The notes: a model not told the origin generated them from the letters alone. Shown: positions 43,846 to 54,049, counted from the stretch's first letter. The stretch is DNA of 64,000 nucleotides from Pantoea cypripedii (GCF_011395035.1 NZ_CP024768.1:1111277-1175276), one strand, 5' to 3'. Numbers and translations are program-made.

Positions 43846-45513
43846 TTATTTATAGGCTGACTGATGCACGCCTACCGCACGACCTGATGGATCGTCCATT
43901 GATTTGAACGCTTCATCCCATTCAATCGCTTTAGCGGAAGAACAAGCCACGGACGGGCCACCCGGTACGCATTCGGCCGCGCTCGGCAGCGGGAACAGCT
44001 CTTCAAAAATCTCGCGATACAAATACGCTTCTTTCGAGTTCGGCGTGTTGTACGGGAAACGGAAGTGCGCCGTTGCCAGTTGCTGCTCGCTAACCTGTTT
44101 CGCCGCCACTTCTTTCAGTGTGTCGATCCAGCTGTAACCCACGCCGTCAGAGAACTGCTCTTTCTGACGCCAGGCGACGCTTTCCGGCAGATAAGAGGAG
44201 AAGCACTCACGCAGGATGTGTTTTTCCATCTTGCCGTTGCTGCCACACATTTTATCTTCCGGGTTGATGCGCATTGCCACATCAAGGAATTTCTTGTCGA
44301 GGAACGGCACACGCGCTTCCACACCCCAAGCAGACATGGCTTTGTTGGCACGAGCGCAGTCATACATATGCAGAGCCAGCAGCTTACGCACGTTTTCCTC
44401 GTGGAACTCTTTGGCGTTCGGCGCTTTATGGAAGTAGAGATAGCCGCCAAACACTTCATCAGCACCTTCGCCAGACAGCACCATTTTGATGCCCATCGCT
44501 TTGATTTTACGCGACATCAGGTACATCGGCGTTGACGCGCGGATGGTGGTCACATCATAGGTTTCGATGTGGTAAATCACGTCACGGATGGCATCCAGAC
44601 CTTCCTGCACGGTGAAGTGAATTTCGTGGTGCACGGTGCCGAGATGATCAGCAACAGATTTCGCGGCTTTCAGATCCGGAGATCCTTCCAGACCCACTGC
44701 AAACGAGTGCAGCTGCGGCCACCAGGCGTCGCTCTTGTCATGATCTTCAACGCGTTTTGCTGCAAAACGTTTGGTCACCGCAGAAATGATCGAGGAATCA
44801 AGGCCGCCAGACAGCAGCACACCGTAAGGCACGTCTGACATCAGATGGCTTTTTACTGATTCTTCCAGCGCGGCTTTCAGGCCAGCAGCGTCGGTCTCGT
44901 TGTGCTCAACGTTTTTGTATTCCATCCAGTCACGCTGCCAGTAACGGCGGATTTCGCCATCGGTGCTGGAGAGGTAGCTTCCCGGCGGGAATTCTTTGAT
45001 GGAACGACACACCGGCACCAGCGCTTTCATTTCTGAAGCCACGTAAAGGTTGCCGTGTTCATCGTTACCCATATACAACGGGATGATGCCGATATGGTCG
45101 CGGCCAATCAGATATTGCTGCTTAACGCTGTCCCACAGAATGAAGGCAAACATACCTTCGAGATCGTCAAGGAAATCAACGCCTTTTTCCTGATACAGCG
45201 CAAGGATCACTTCACAGTCAGAACCGGTCTGGAACTGGTAGCGGTCGCTCAGTTCAGCACGCAGCGCCTGATGGTTGTAGATTTCACCGTTAACGGCCAG
45301 TACGTGGGTGTGATCGGCGTTGTACAGCGGCTGTGCGCCGTTGTTGACGTCAACAATCGACAGGCGCTCATGCGCCAGAATGGCTTTATCATCGGCGTAA
45401 ACGCCTGACCAGTCCGGGCCGCGATGGCGCATCAGACGGGAACATTCCAGCGCTTTCTTGCGCAATTCAATTGGATCGGTTTTCAGATCCAGCACACCAA
45501 AAATCGAACACAT
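43846..45513 (-). CDS. asnB: Asparagine synthetase B (glutamine-hydrolysing)
   Basis: 555 residues. Cys2 (MCSIFG) is the glutaminase nucleophile. The N-terminal Ntn domain has SIVDVNNGAQPLYN, NGEIYNHQALR and GSDCEV. The synthetase domain has the PPi loop LLSGGLDSSII (SGGxDSS) near residue 232 and SGEGADEVFGGYLYFH near 347. It makes Asn from Asp, Gln and ATP. The gene stands alone between the tRNA cluster and nagD as in E. coli. Confidence 0.97.
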   Translation of the reverse strand: MCSIFGVLDLKTDPIELRKKALECSRLMRHRGPDWSGVYADDKAILAHERLSIVDVNNGAQPLYNADHTHVLAVNGEIYNHQALRAELSDRYQFQTGSDCEVILALYQEKGVDFLDDLEGMFAFILWDSVKQQYLIGRDHIGIIPLYMGNDEHGNLYVASEMKALVPVCRSIKEFPPGSYLSSTDGEIRRYWQRDWMEYKNVEHNETDAAGLKAALEESVKSHLMSDVPYGVLLSGGLDSSIISAVTKRFAAKRVEDHDKSDAWWPQLHSFAVGLEGSPDLKAAKSVADHLGTVHHEIHFTVQEGLDAIRDVIYHIETYDVTTIRASTPMYLMSRKIKAMGIKMVLSGEGADEVFGGYLYFHKAPNAKEFHEENVRKLLALHMYDCARANKAMSAWGVEARVPFLDKKFLDVAMRINPEDKMCGSNGKMEKHILRECFSSYLPESVAWRQKEQFSDGVGYSWIDTLKEVAAKQVSEQQLATAHFRFPYNTPNSKEAYLYREIFEELFPLPSAAECVPGGPSVACSSAKAIEWDEAFKSMDDPSGRAVGVHQSAYK

Positions 45514-45829
45514 AACTGACTCCTGATCTCACCCTGTGGGGATGTTATTTCACCGTTTGTCCGGCAGCATCGCTGCGTGATGTATAAGAAAATGCGCTAT
45601 TTGATGGTGGTAATGCAAGCAAATTAACGATTGGCTGATAAAAAGAATGTTGCCATGGCAATAAAATTAAATTTAATTCAATGAAATTGCTATTTAATTA
45701 GATGGCATCTAATGGTTTCGTGTTTTTGATGATTTCGTGAGCACCAGAGAACGCAGATTTAAGCGGGGGGAGTAAGACCCGCCAGAGATTAATGGCCTGC
45801 CGGGTCATAAGGGGTAGTGATGATGAAAA
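45514..45829. other. Intergenic before asnB, no gene seen
   Basis: About 315 bases. The part next to asnB is AT-rich (oligo-A/T around 45655-45700) and should hold its promoter. The part next to nagD holds the end of the nag transcript; I see no strong terminator. Confidence 0.5.
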
Positions 45830-46582
45830 TCAGAACAGGTCGATATCCGCGACAGAAGGGTAGATCCAGTCCGGGCGGAACGGCATGGCATCAATGTCGC
45901 TGAGCGTCGAGACACCTGATAATACCAGCACGGTTTCCAGACCCGCCTGGAAGCCAGCGAGAATATCGGTGCGCAGATTATCACCGACAATCACCGTTTC
46001 CTCGGAGTGCGCCTGCATCTTGTTTAACGCGGCGCGCATAATGTAGGGGCTGGGTTTACCGACATAGAACGGTTTGCGACCTGAGATTTTTTCAATCCCC
46101 GCACAGAGCGCACCACAGGCCGGGACAAAATTACGCGCGTGGGTATCCGGATTGGTGGCGATAAAGCGTGCGCCGTTGGCGACAAAAAACGCCGCCTTAT
46201 GCATCATGTCCCAGTTGAAGGAGCGGGTTTCACCGACGATAACAAAATCAGGATTGATATCGGTGATGGTGAACCCGGCTTTATACAGTTCATGAATCAG
46301 CGCGCCTTCACCAATCACGTAGGCTTTCTTGCCTTCCTGACGGCGCAGGAAGTCGGCGGTGGCCATCGCCGAGGTGTAAAAAACCGAATCCGGCACTTCA
46401 ATGCCGGACGAGGCGAAACGGTTAGCCAGATCTTTCGCCGTTTGCGATGGGTAGTTCGTCAGTACCACCAGCGGCATCTTTTTTTCAAGGATGCGTTGCA
46501 GGAACTCCTGGGCTCCAGGAACGGCGGTGTTGTCGTGCATCAACACGCCGTCGATGTCACAAATTACGCTTTTAATTGTCAT
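45830..46582 (-). CDS. nagD: HAD-IIA nucleotide phosphatase NagD/UmpH
   Basis: 250 residues. Motif I DIDGVLMHD at the N-terminus, VLTNYPSQT near 42, and motif III/IV KPSPYIMRAALNKMQ ... VGDNLRTDILAGFQAGL near 200. In E. coli this enzyme (UmpH) hydrolyses UMP and related nucleotides. ATG 46582 gives MTIKSVICD as in E. coli. It is the last gene of nagBACD, 38 bases after nagC. Confidence 0.95.
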   Translation of the reverse strand: MTIKSVICDIDGVLMHDNTAVPGAQEFLQRILEKKMPLVVLTNYPSQTAKDLANRFASSGIEVPDSVFYTSAMATADFLRRQEGKKAYVIGEGALIHELYKAGFTITDINPDFVIVGETRSFNWDMMHKAAFFVANGARFIATNPDTHARNFVPACGALCAGIEKISGRKPFYVGKPSPYIMRAALNKMQAHSEETVIVGDNLRTDILAGFQAGLETVLVLSGVSTLSDIDAMPFRPDWIYPSVADIDLF

Positions 46583-46620
46583 AGGTTGCATCCGGTCAGG
46601 CCTGCGTGTGGCAGGCGCGG

Positions 46621-47841
46621 TTACTCTTCCAGCAGATGTTGCAGCAGAATGCCATTCAGCATAGCGCGTTTTGCCAACGCAAAAGCGCCGATGGCCGAGC
46701 GATGATCGAGTTCTGAGCGTACCACAGGCAGATTTTTACGGAACGCATTCAGTGCCTGGGTGTTGATGCAGCCTTCAATCGCCGGAAACAACACCTTTTC
46801 TGCATCAGTGATTTCGCCTGCCAGCACCACTTTTTGCGGATTGAACAGGTTAATCGCAATGGCTATCGCTTTACCCAGATAACGGCCAACGTATTCAATC
46901 ACTTCACACGCCAGCGCATCGCCCTGATTGGCGGCCCGACAGATTTGCGGCATCTGGCAGTCATTGAGGGTCAGCGAGCTGGGGTAGCCCTGATTGAGCA
47001 GATGGCGTACCCGGTTTTCAATCGCGCCATTGGCGGCGATGGTCTCCAGGCAACCGAAGTTACCGCAGTGACAGCGCTCACCAAGTGGATCGACCTGAAT
47101 ATGGCCGATTTCACCGACGTTGCCATTGCTGCCAAGAAAAATGTGGCCGTTGGCGATGATGCCCGCCCCGGTGCCACGATGCAGGCGCACCAGAATGGAG
47201 TCAGCACAGTCGCGACTTGCACCAAAGTAGTGCTCGGCGAGGGCCAGGCTGCGGATATCATGGCCGACAAAACTGGTGACGTTGAAACGTTTTTGCAGGC
47301 TGGAAACCAGTGGCCAATGGCTGACGGCGATATGCGGCATATAGCGAATAATACCGTTAATCGGATCTACCAGGCCGGGCAGAATCACCGCAATGGCAAT
47401 CAGTTCATGAATTTTGCGCTGATGCGCCGCCATAAAGGCGCTGATGGCGTTGAAAAGCGCATTCTCCAGCGTTTCCTGGGTGCGTTCCGGCAGCGGATAA
47501 TCTTCCTGTGCCAGTGATTTACCACTGAGATCAAACAGCGTCAGCGTGGCATCGTTCCGTCCGAGGCGCACGCCAATCGTATGAAAATGACGGGTTTCGG
47601 TAATAATGGAGATGGCGCGGCGTCCGCCGGTGGACGCTTGCTGGTCCACCTCTTTAATCAGGCCGCGCTCAATCAACTGGCGGGTAATTTTGGTGACACT
47701 GGCTGGCGCAAGCTGGCTGACTTCGGCGATTTGAATGCGCGAAATAGGCCCCTGTTGATCAATCAACCGGTAAACGGCTGCGCTGTTAAGTTGTTTGACA
47801 AGATCGACATTTCCTATTTGAGTCTGGCCGCCAGTGGTCAT
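46621..47841 (-). CDS. nagC: N-acetylglucosamine repressor NagC (ROK family)
   Basis: 406 residues. The N-terminal winged helix (AAVYRLIDQQGPISRIQIAEVSQLAPASVTKITRQLIERGLI) binds DNA. The ROK sugar-kinase-like domain has the zinc motif GHIQVDPLGERCHCGNFGCLETI (His and three Cys) near residue 247. GlcNAc-6-P is the known inducer. NagC represses nagE and nagBACD; paired dyads between nagB and nagE are probably its operators. The gene is seven bases after nagA. Confidence 0.95.
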   Translation of the reverse strand: MTTGGQTQIGNVDLVKQLNSAAVYRLIDQQGPISRIQIAEVSQLAPASVTKITRQLIERGLIKEVDQQASTGGRRAISIITETRHFHTIGVRLGRNDATLTLFDLSGKSLAQEDYPLPERTQETLENALFNAISAFMAAHQRKIHELIAIAVILPGLVDPINGIIRYMPHIAVSHWPLVSSLQKRFNVTSFVGHDIRSLALAEHYFGASRDCADSILVRLHRGTGAGIIANGHIFLGSNGNVGEIGHIQVDPLGERCHCGNFGCLETIAANGAIENRVRHLLNQGYPSSLTLNDCQMPQICRAANQGDALACEVIEYVGRYLGKAIAIAINLFNPQKVVLAGEITDAEKVLFPAIEGCINTQALNAFRKNLPVVRSELDHRSAIGAFALAKRAMLNGILLQHLLEE

Positions 47842-47848
47842 TCAATGC

Positions 47849-48997
47849 TTACTCGCTGAGGACGTTGTCTCCATTGACGAACGTCTTAATGATTTGATAA
47901 TCGCGGGTAAAGACAGTCAGGTTGGCGACTTTTCCGGCTTCGACCGTACCCAACTGTTTCTCCACTCCCATCGCCTTCGCCGGATAGAGCGTTGCCATGC
48001 GCAGCGCCTCATCCAGCGCAATGCCACAATGTTCCACGCAGTTCCGTACCGTTTCAATCATGGTGATCGCGGAACCACTTAAGGTGCCGTTTTCATCAAC
48101 GCAAAGGCCATTGCGATAGTATATTGTTTTGCCTGCAAAAATAAATTTATCAATCGATGCACCCGCCGGAGCCGTGGCATCAGTGACCAGCACCAGCTTG
48201 TCACCTTTGATACGTTTTGCATTGCGCACATTAGCGTAGTGGACATGTAAACCATCTGCAATAATGCCGCAGTATACATCAGGCGAATCAAACAGCGCAC
48301 CGATCAGGCCCGGCTCGCGACCGGCGAAAGTGGGCATGGCATTGTAAAGATGAGTCGCAAAACTGACGCCCGCTGCGAAACCGGTTTTGGCTTCTTCATA
48401 TGTCGCGTTGGAGTGCCCAGCAGAGACGATAATGCCGGCATCACGTAATTGGCGGATCACTGCGCTGCCAGCATTTTCCGGGGCCAGCGTCACTTTAGTA
48501 ATCACATCGGCGTTAGCGCATAGAAAATCCACCAGCTCAGGATCCGGCAGGCGAATCAGTTGCGGATTGTGCGTGCCTTTCTTCACTTTATTCAGCCACG
48601 GACCTTCGAGGTGCAGACCAAGTGCCTGATGCTGATACTTTGCTTTGTAGGCGCGCATGGTCTCGATGGCGCGTTTCATCAATTCATCCGTGCTGGTGAT
48701 AAGCGTCGGCAGGTAGCTGGTGCAGCCCGATTTTTCATTGGCGCGCTGCATGATTTCCAGCGTTTCAACGGTCAGTGCATCGAGATCGTCGTTAAATTGC
48801 ACGCCGCCGCAGCCGTTCAGCTGCAAATCAATAAAACCGGGAGCGATAAACGCACCAGCAACATCCTGTTGTGGCAGGGTGGCATCCAGCGCATCGCGCG
48901 GACAGACACGTTCAATCAGACCATCGGCAATCACTACCGCATGGTTGTCCAGAATCTCATGACCGGTAAAAATCCGGCCGTTTACTAATGCGTACAT
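47849..48997 (-). CDS. nagA: N-acetylglucosamine-6-phosphate deacetylase
   Basis: 382 residues of the amidohydrolase superfamily. APGFIDLQLNGCGG near 55, the metal Glu in HLEGPWLN near 131, His in SAGHSNAT near 195 and LYNAMPTF near 216, the catalytic Asp in LVTDATAPAG near 273. It deacetylates GlcNAc-6-P before NagB. It lies 60 bases after nagB. Confidence 0.95.
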   Translation of the reverse strand: MYALVNGRIFTGHEILDNHAVVIADGLIERVCPRDALDATLPQQDVAGAFIAPGFIDLQLNGCGGVQFNDDLDALTVETLEIMQRANEKSGCTSYLPTLITSTDELMKRAIETMRAYKAKYQHQALGLHLEGPWLNKVKKGTHNPQLIRLPDPELVDFLCANADVITKVTLAPENAGSAVIRQLRDAGIIVSAGHSNATYEEAKTGFAAGVSFATHLYNAMPTFAGREPGLIGALFDSPDVYCGIIADGLHVHYANVRNAKRIKGDKLVLVTDATAPAGASIDKFIFAGKTIYYRNGLCVDENGTLSGSAITMIETVRNCVEHCGIALDEALRMATLYPAKAMGVEKQLGTVEAGKVANLTVFTRDYQIIKTFVNGDNVLSE

Positions 48998-49057
48998 CGT
49001 TTCTTTCTCCCGGCTATACCCGCTGCGTGATAGCAGCAGGTTTTTTACAACGTGCTC

Positions 49058-49858
49058 TTACACACCTTTCATATTTTCCGCTTCCATTTCGCGGAAATAT
49101 TTCACGGTTTTCACTTTCAGTTCCATGGTGGCGGGTTCGTCACAGACCACCACAGATTTGGCATGCAGCTGCAGACAACTGATAGTCCACATATGATTGA
49201 CGTTACCTTCTACCGCGGCCTGCAATGCCAGCGCTTTGACATGGCCGGTGACCAGAATCATCACTTCTTCCGCATCCAGCAGTGTACCTACGCCAACGGT
49301 CAGGGCATATTTTGGCACCTGATCCACATCACCGTTGAAGAAACGGGAATTGGCGAGACGGGTTTCGTGTGTCAACGTTTTGATACGGGTACGGGATGCG
49401 AGCGAGGAGGCAGGTTCGTTAAAGGCAATGTGGCCATCATTGCCCACGCCACCCATAAACAGATGGATTTTGCCCAGGGCGCGGATCTTCTCTTCGTACT
49501 GACGACATTCTGCGTCAATATCTTCCGCATTGCCATTCAGAAGATTGATATTTTCCGGTTGAATATCAATGTGATCGAAAAAGTTACGATACATAAAACT
49601 GTGATAACTTTCCGGGTGTTCTTTTGGCAGGCCAACGTATTCATCCATGTTGAAGGTGACAACATGTTTGAAGCTAACCTGGCCCGCTTTATGCATCTCG
49701 ATCAGGTGCTTGTAAGCTTCCAGCGGTGTACCACCGGTAGGAAGACCTAGCACGAAGGGACGATCTGGGCCAGGATTAAACGCATTAATGCGGTTAACAA
49801 TATGGCGCGCGGCCCATTTACCCACCTGGGTAGGTGTGGCTAAAGGGATCAGTCTCAT
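49058..49858 (-). CDS. nagB: Glucosamine-6-phosphate deaminase
   Basis: 266 residues, the E. coli length. GLPTGGTPLEAYKHL near 38, catalytic Asp72 in NMDEYVGL, the His-Glu relay in LFMGGVGNDGHIAFNEPASS near 134-150. It converts GlcN-6-P to fructose-6-P and ammonia. First gene of nagBACD, divergent from nagE across a 335-base control region. Confidence 0.97.
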   Translation of the reverse strand: MRLIPLATPTQVGKWAARHIVNRINAFNPGPDRPFVLGLPTGGTPLEAYKHLIEMHKAGQVSFKHVVTFNMDEYVGLPKEHPESYHSFMYRNFFDHIDIQPENINLLNGNAEDIDAECRQYEEKIRALGKIHLFMGGVGNDGHIAFNEPASSLASRTRIKTLTHETRLANSRFFNGDVDQVPKYALTVGVGTLLDAEEVMILVTGHVKALALQAAVEGNVNHMWTISCLQLHAKSVVVCDEPATMELKVKTVKYFREMEAENMKGV

Positions 49859-49967
49859 GTCTTCACCTCAGTTAAAGATTGGAAAAGTGGTGTCGCGGTT
49901 CTCTCTACAGATTGTTCTTAAGCGTAATCCGTTTAAGCTCAACCATGCAGGGAAAAGTGCGTCTTGA

Positions 49968-49986
49968 TATTTTTCATCATAAAATA
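49968..49986. promoter_or_regulatory. Candidate NagC operator, nagB side
   Basis: A 19-base dyad TATTTT-TCATCAT-AAAATA with perfect six-base arms lies 110 bases upstream of nagB. It has the AT-rich arms of NagC/Mlc sites. Its centre is 94 bases from that of the nagE-side dyad. Confidence 0.5.
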
Positions 49987-50030
49987 AGTTTGGGGTGATG
50001 GCTAGCTTAATGGGTATTAAAACGTCATTT

Positions 50031-50050
50031 TTGGTGATAAAAATCACAGT
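50031..50050. promoter_or_regulatory. CRP site between nagB and nagE
   Basis: GTGA-TAAAAA-TCAC (50034-50047) within TTGGTGATAAAAATCACAGT matches the CRP core GTGA-N6-TCAC. It lies between the two dyads, as the CRP site does in the E. coli nagE-nagB region. Confidence 0.75.
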
Positions 50051-50060
50051 TGTCGTGGTT

Positions 50061-50081
50061 TTAATTTGCGAGGCGAATTAA
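50061..50081. promoter_or_regulatory. Candidate NagC operator, nagE side
   Basis: A 21-base dyad TTAATT-TGCGAGGCG-AATTAA with perfect six-base arms. The central CG-rich part and AT-rich arms resemble NagC operators. Confidence 0.55.
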
Positions 50082-50193
50082 TTTGTCTTTACACTGCGCC
50101 TCGTGGTGAGTCGTGTCATCAAGGTACCGGATGTCGGGATAATAAAATCAACCCGCACCGGGCAAAACGCCAGTCTCAAAGGGGGAGAATAAG

Positions 50194-52230
50194 GTGAGTG
50201 TACTAGGATATCTGCAAAAGGTTGGCCGAGCGCTTATGGTGCCGGTAGCAACCCTGCCGGCAGCGGCAATTTTAATGGGGGTAGGGTATTGGATCGATCC
50301 AGACAGCTGGGGGGCGGGTAACGCTCTGGCGGCGCTGTTGATCAAGTCCGGTGCTGCTATCATTGAGCATATGTCAGTGCTGTTTGCCATCGGTGTGGCT
50401 TATGGCATGTCAAAAGATAAAGATGGTGCTGCGGCACTCACTGGCTTCGTCGGTTTCCTTGTGGTCACCACGCTGTGTTCGCCAGCCGCTGTCGCGATGA
50501 TTCAAAAAATACCCGTGGATCAAGTGCCTGCTGCCTTCGGCAAAATCGAAAACCAGTTTGTCGGTATTCTGGTGGGGATCATCTCGGCGGAAGTATACAA
50601 CCGCTTCAGCCATGTCGAGCTACCCAAAGCGCTGTCGTTCTTCAGCGGCCGTCGCCTGGTACCGATCCTTGTCTCCTTCCTGATGATTCTTGTTGCGTTC
50701 ATCCTGATGTATATCTGGCCATTGGTGTTTAATGGCCTGGTGAGTTTTGGTGAAGAGATTCAGAAGCTGGGTTCAGTCGGCGCCGGTGTTTATGCCTTCT
50801 TTAACCGTCTGCTGATTCCGGTTGGTCTGCATCATGCGCTGAACTCCGTATTCTGGTTCGACGTTGCGGGTATCAACGATATTCCGAAATTCCTCGGTGG
50901 CGCACAGTCCATCGCTAATGGTACCGGTATCCCGGGTATCACTGGCCGTTATCAGGCGGGCTTCTTCCCGATTATGATGTTTGGCTTACCGGGTGCCGCG
51001 CTGGCGATTTATCACTGCGCACGTCCGGAAAATCGCGCCAAAGTGGGTGGTATCATGCTGGCAGCTGCGTTTGCTGCTTTCTTCACCGGTATCACCGAAC
51101 CACTGGAATTCTCCTTTATGTTCGTGGCACCGGTGCTGTATGTCATTCATGCACTGTTGACCGGTCTCTCGGTGTTTATCGCTGCCAGCATGCACTGGAT
51201 TGCCGGTTTCGGCTTCAGCGCCGGGTTGGTGGATATGGTGCTGTCAACGCGTAACCCGCTGGCGGTGCATTGGTGGATGCTGATCCCGCAAGGGCTGGTG
51301 TTCTTCGTCATCTACTACGTGGTGTTCCGCTTCACCATCAGGAAATTCAACCTGATGACGCCGGGTCGTGAGTTGTCTGCGGATGATGAAACGGATGGCT
51401 ATGACGTCAACGTTGATCACAGTGGCAGCAATGAAAGCCAGACCGAATCCCTCGCACGTCGCTATATCGGTGCGGTAGGCGGTTCTGACAACCTGACCAA
51501 TATTGATGCCTGTATCACCCGTCTGCGTCTGAACGTCAAAGATTCCTCACAGGTCAATGACAGCGTAGCGAAACGCCTTGGTGCTTCTGGTGTGATTCGT
51601 CTGAATAAGCAAAGCGTGCAGATTATCGTCGGTACCCAGGCTGAAAGCATTGCCACGGCGATGAAAACCGTGCTGACCAAAGGCCCGGTGGCGGCGGCTG
51701 CGACGGCCTCAGTGGCAGCGGCTCAGCCAGCTGCTGCGCAACCGCAGGCGGTGCTGAACAGCGATAAAGGCGTGATCGCCACGCTGCTGGCCCCGGTCAG
51801 TGGTGACGTGGTAGCCCTGGATGCGGTACCGGACGAAGCCTTCGCCAGCAAAGCCGTCGGCGATGGTCTGGCGATCAAACCCACCGGTAAAACCGTGGTG
51901 GCGCCGATTGCCGGTACTATCGTGAAAATCTTCAACACCAACCATGCGTTCTGCCTCGAAACTGACAATGGTGTCGAGATCGTGGTGCACATGGGCCTCG
52001 ATACCGTCGCGCTGGAAGGCAAAGGCTTTACCCGGCTGGTGGAAGAGGGGGCGACCGTTGCGGCGGGTCAGCCAGTGCTGGAGATGGACCTGGATTTCCT
52101 CAACGCTAATGCGCGTTCGATGATCAGTCCGGTGGTGGTCAGCAATAGCGATGATTTCGCTGGCCTCAATCTGCTGGCGAGTGGTTCTGTCATGGCAGGT
52201 GAAACCCGTCTGTACGAGGTTAAAGGCTAA
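50194..52230 (+). CDS. nagE: PTS N-acetylglucosamine transporter EIICBA
   Basis: 678 residues, all three PTS domains in one chain. EIIC occupies about residues 1-370 (polytopic, starting VLGYLQKVGRALMVPVATLPAAAIL). EIIB has its phospho-cysteine in NIDACITRLRL (about residue 440). An alanine-rich linker follows at about 495-520. EIIA has the active histidine in EIVVHMGLDT (about 599). It imports and phosphorylates GlcNAc to GlcNAc-6-P, the inducer of NagC. The start is GTG at 50194 with GGGGGAG upstream. Confidence 0.96.
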   Translation: MSVLGYLQKVGRALMVPVATLPAAAILMGVGYWIDPDSWGAGNALAALLIKSGAAIIEHMSVLFAIGVAYGMSKDKDGAAALTGFVGFLVVTTLCSPAAVAMIQKIPVDQVPAAFGKIENQFVGILVGIISAEVYNRFSHVELPKALSFFSGRRLVPILVSFLMILVAFILMYIWPLVFNGLVSFGEEIQKLGSVGAGVYAFFNRLLIPVGLHHALNSVFWFDVAGINDIPKFLGGAQSIANGTGIPGITGRYQAGFFPIMMFGLPGAALAIYHCARPENRAKVGGIMLAAAFAAFFTGITEPLEFSFMFVAPVLYVIHALLTGLSVFIAASMHWIAGFGFSAGLVDMVLSTRNPLAVHWWMLIPQGLVFFVIYYVVFRFTIRKFNLMTPGRELSADDETDGYDVNVDHSGSNESQTESLARRYIGAVGGSDNLTNIDACITRLRLNVKDSSQVNDSVAKRLGASGVIRLNKQSVQIIVGTQAESIATAMKTVLTKGPVAAAATASVAAAQPAAAQPQAVLNSDKGVIATLLAPVSGDVVALDAVPDEAFASKAVGDGLAIKPTGKTVVAPIAGTIVKIFNTNHAFCLETDNGVEIVVHMGLDTVALEGKGFTRLVEEGATVAAGQPVLEMDLDFLNANARSMISPVVVSNSDDFAGLNLLASGSVMAGETRLYEVKG

Positions 52231-52249
52231 GTCCTTGTGATAAACCCGG

Positions 52250-52277
52250 AAGGCAGGAAGCGATTCCTGCCTTTTTT
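52250..52277 (+). terminator. nagE terminator
   Basis: AAGGCAGGAA/TTCCTGCCTT with a GCGA tetraloop and a T run. Confidence 0.92.
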
Positions 52278-52381
52278 GTTTTAAAACGGCCAACAAACGG
52301 TTGTTTCCCTTCTGCGCTTTGTGGATCATACTCCGTTACTTCGTAGGACAAATCACCCGTATTGTATTTGAGGATTTTGAG

Positions 52382-54049
52382 ATGAGTGAGGCTGAAGCCC
52401 GCCCAACGAACTTTATTCGTCAGATTATCGACGAAGATTTGGCGAGCGGTAAGCACAACAGCGTGCATACCCGTTTCCCGCCTGAGCCCAATGGTTACCT
52501 GCATATTGGCCATGCGAAATCGATCTGTCTGAACTTTGGTATCGCGCAAGATTACCAGGGTCAGTGCAATCTGCGCTTCGACGACACCAACCCGGTGAAA
52601 GAGGATATGGAGTTCGTTGAATCCATCAAGCGCGACGTGCAATGGCTGGGCTTTGAATGGAGCGGAGACGTTTGTTACTCCTCAGACTATTTCGACCAGC
52701 TGTATAGCTACGCCGTGGAGCTGATCAATAAAGGCCTCGCCTATGTTGATGAGCTGACGCCAGAAGAGATCCGCGAATACCGTGGCTCCCTGACCGCACC
52801 GGGCAAAAACAGCCCATATCGCGATCGTACCCCGGCTGAAAACCTCGCACTGTTTGAAAAAATGCGTGAAGGTGGTTTCGAGGAAGGTAAAGCCTGCCTG
52901 CGTGCCAAAATCGACATGGCATCCAACTTTATCGTGATGCGCGATCCGGTGCTGTACCGTATTAAGTTTGCGGAACATCATCAGACCGGCAAAAAATGGT
53001 GCATCTACCCGATGTACGATTTCACCCACTGCATTTCCGATGCGCTGGAAGGTATCACCCATTCGCTCTGCACCCTGGAATTCCAGGATAACCGTCGTCT
53101 GTATGACTGGGTGCTGGACAACATCTCCATTCCGGTGCATCCGCGTCAGTATGAATTCTCGCGCCTGAATCTGGAATATGCCGTGATGTCGAAGCGTAAG
53201 CTGACACAGCTGGTGAGCGAGAAGGTCGTCGAAGGCTGGGATGACCCGCGTATGCTGACCGTTTCCGGTCTGCGCCGCCGTGGTTACAGTGCTGCCTCGA
53301 TTCGTGAGTTCTGCCGCCGCATTGGCGTGACCAAGCAGGACAACATCGTGGAGATGGCGTCGCTGGAGTCATGCATCCGTGACGATCTCAACGAGAACGC
53401 ACCGCGTGCGATGGCGGTACTCGATCCGCTGAAAGTCGTGATTGAGAACCTGCCTGCGGGTCATGAAGAAATCATCACTATGCCGAATCATCCCAACAAA
53501 CCGGAGATGGGCACGCGTGATGTGCCATTCAGCCGCGAAGTGTGGATTGATCGCGCGGACTTCCGTGAAGAAGCGAATAAGCAGTACAAACGTCTGGTGC
53601 TGGGCAAAGAAGTCCGTCTGCGTAATGCTTACGTGATCCGTGCTGAGCGTGTGGCAAAAGATGAAGAAGGCAATATTACCTGCATCTACTGTAGCTGTGA
53701 CGTTGATACCCTGAGTAAAGATCCCGCTGATGGCCGCAAGGTAAAGGGTGTGATCCATTGGGTTTCGGCGATCCATGCGTTGCCTGCGGAATTCCGCCTC
53801 TACGATCGCCTGTTCAGCGTGGCAAATCCGGGAGCGGCTGAGGATTTCCTCACGACCATTAACCCGAATTCGCTGGAAATCAAACAGGGCTTTGTCGAGC
53901 CAGGACTGCGTAACGCAGACGCTCTGGCTCCGTATCAGTTTGAGCGTGAAGGTTATTTCTGCGCGGACAGCGTTTACTCACAGCCCTCAAAGCTGGTGTT
54001 TAACCGCACAGTCGGCTTACGTGATACCTGGGCGAAAATCGGCGATTAA
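52382..54049 (+). CDS. glnS: Glutaminyl-tRNA synthetase
   Basis: 555 residues, one more than E. coli GlnS. Class I motifs: PPEPNGYLHIGHAKS near residues 33-47 and the KMSKS equivalent VMSKRKL near 268. Contact regions LRFDDTNP and DFTHCISDALEGITHSLCTLEFQDNR are intact. ATG 52382 (MSEAEARPTNF) is chosen; the frame upstream is leader. It is a single-gene unit after nagE with its own terminator. Confidence 0.97.
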   Translation: MSEAEARPTNFIRQIIDEDLASGKHNSVHTRFPPEPNGYLHIGHAKSICLNFGIAQDYQGQCNLRFDDTNPVKEDMEFVESIKRDVQWLGFEWSGDVCYSSDYFDQLYSYAVELINKGLAYVDELTPEEIREYRGSLTAPGKNSPYRDRTPAENLALFEKMREGGFEEGKACLRAKIDMASNFIVMRDPVLYRIKFAEHHQTGKKWCIYPMYDFTHCISDALEGITHSLCTLEFQDNRRLYDWVLDNISIPVHPRQYEFSRLNLEYAVMSKRKLTQLVSEKVVEGWDDPRMLTVSGLRRRGYSAASIREFCRRIGVTKQDNIVEMASLESCIRDDLNENAPRAMAVLDPLKVVIENLPAGHEEIITMPNHPNKPEMGTRDVPFSREVWIDRADFREEANKQYKRLVLGKEVRLRNAYVIRAERVAKDEEGNITCIYCSCDVDTLSKDPADGRKVKGVIHWVSAIHALPAEFRLYDRLFSVANPGAAEDFLTTINPNSLEIKQGFVEPGLRNADALAPYQFEREGYFCADSVYSQPSKLVFNRTVGLRDTWAKIGD

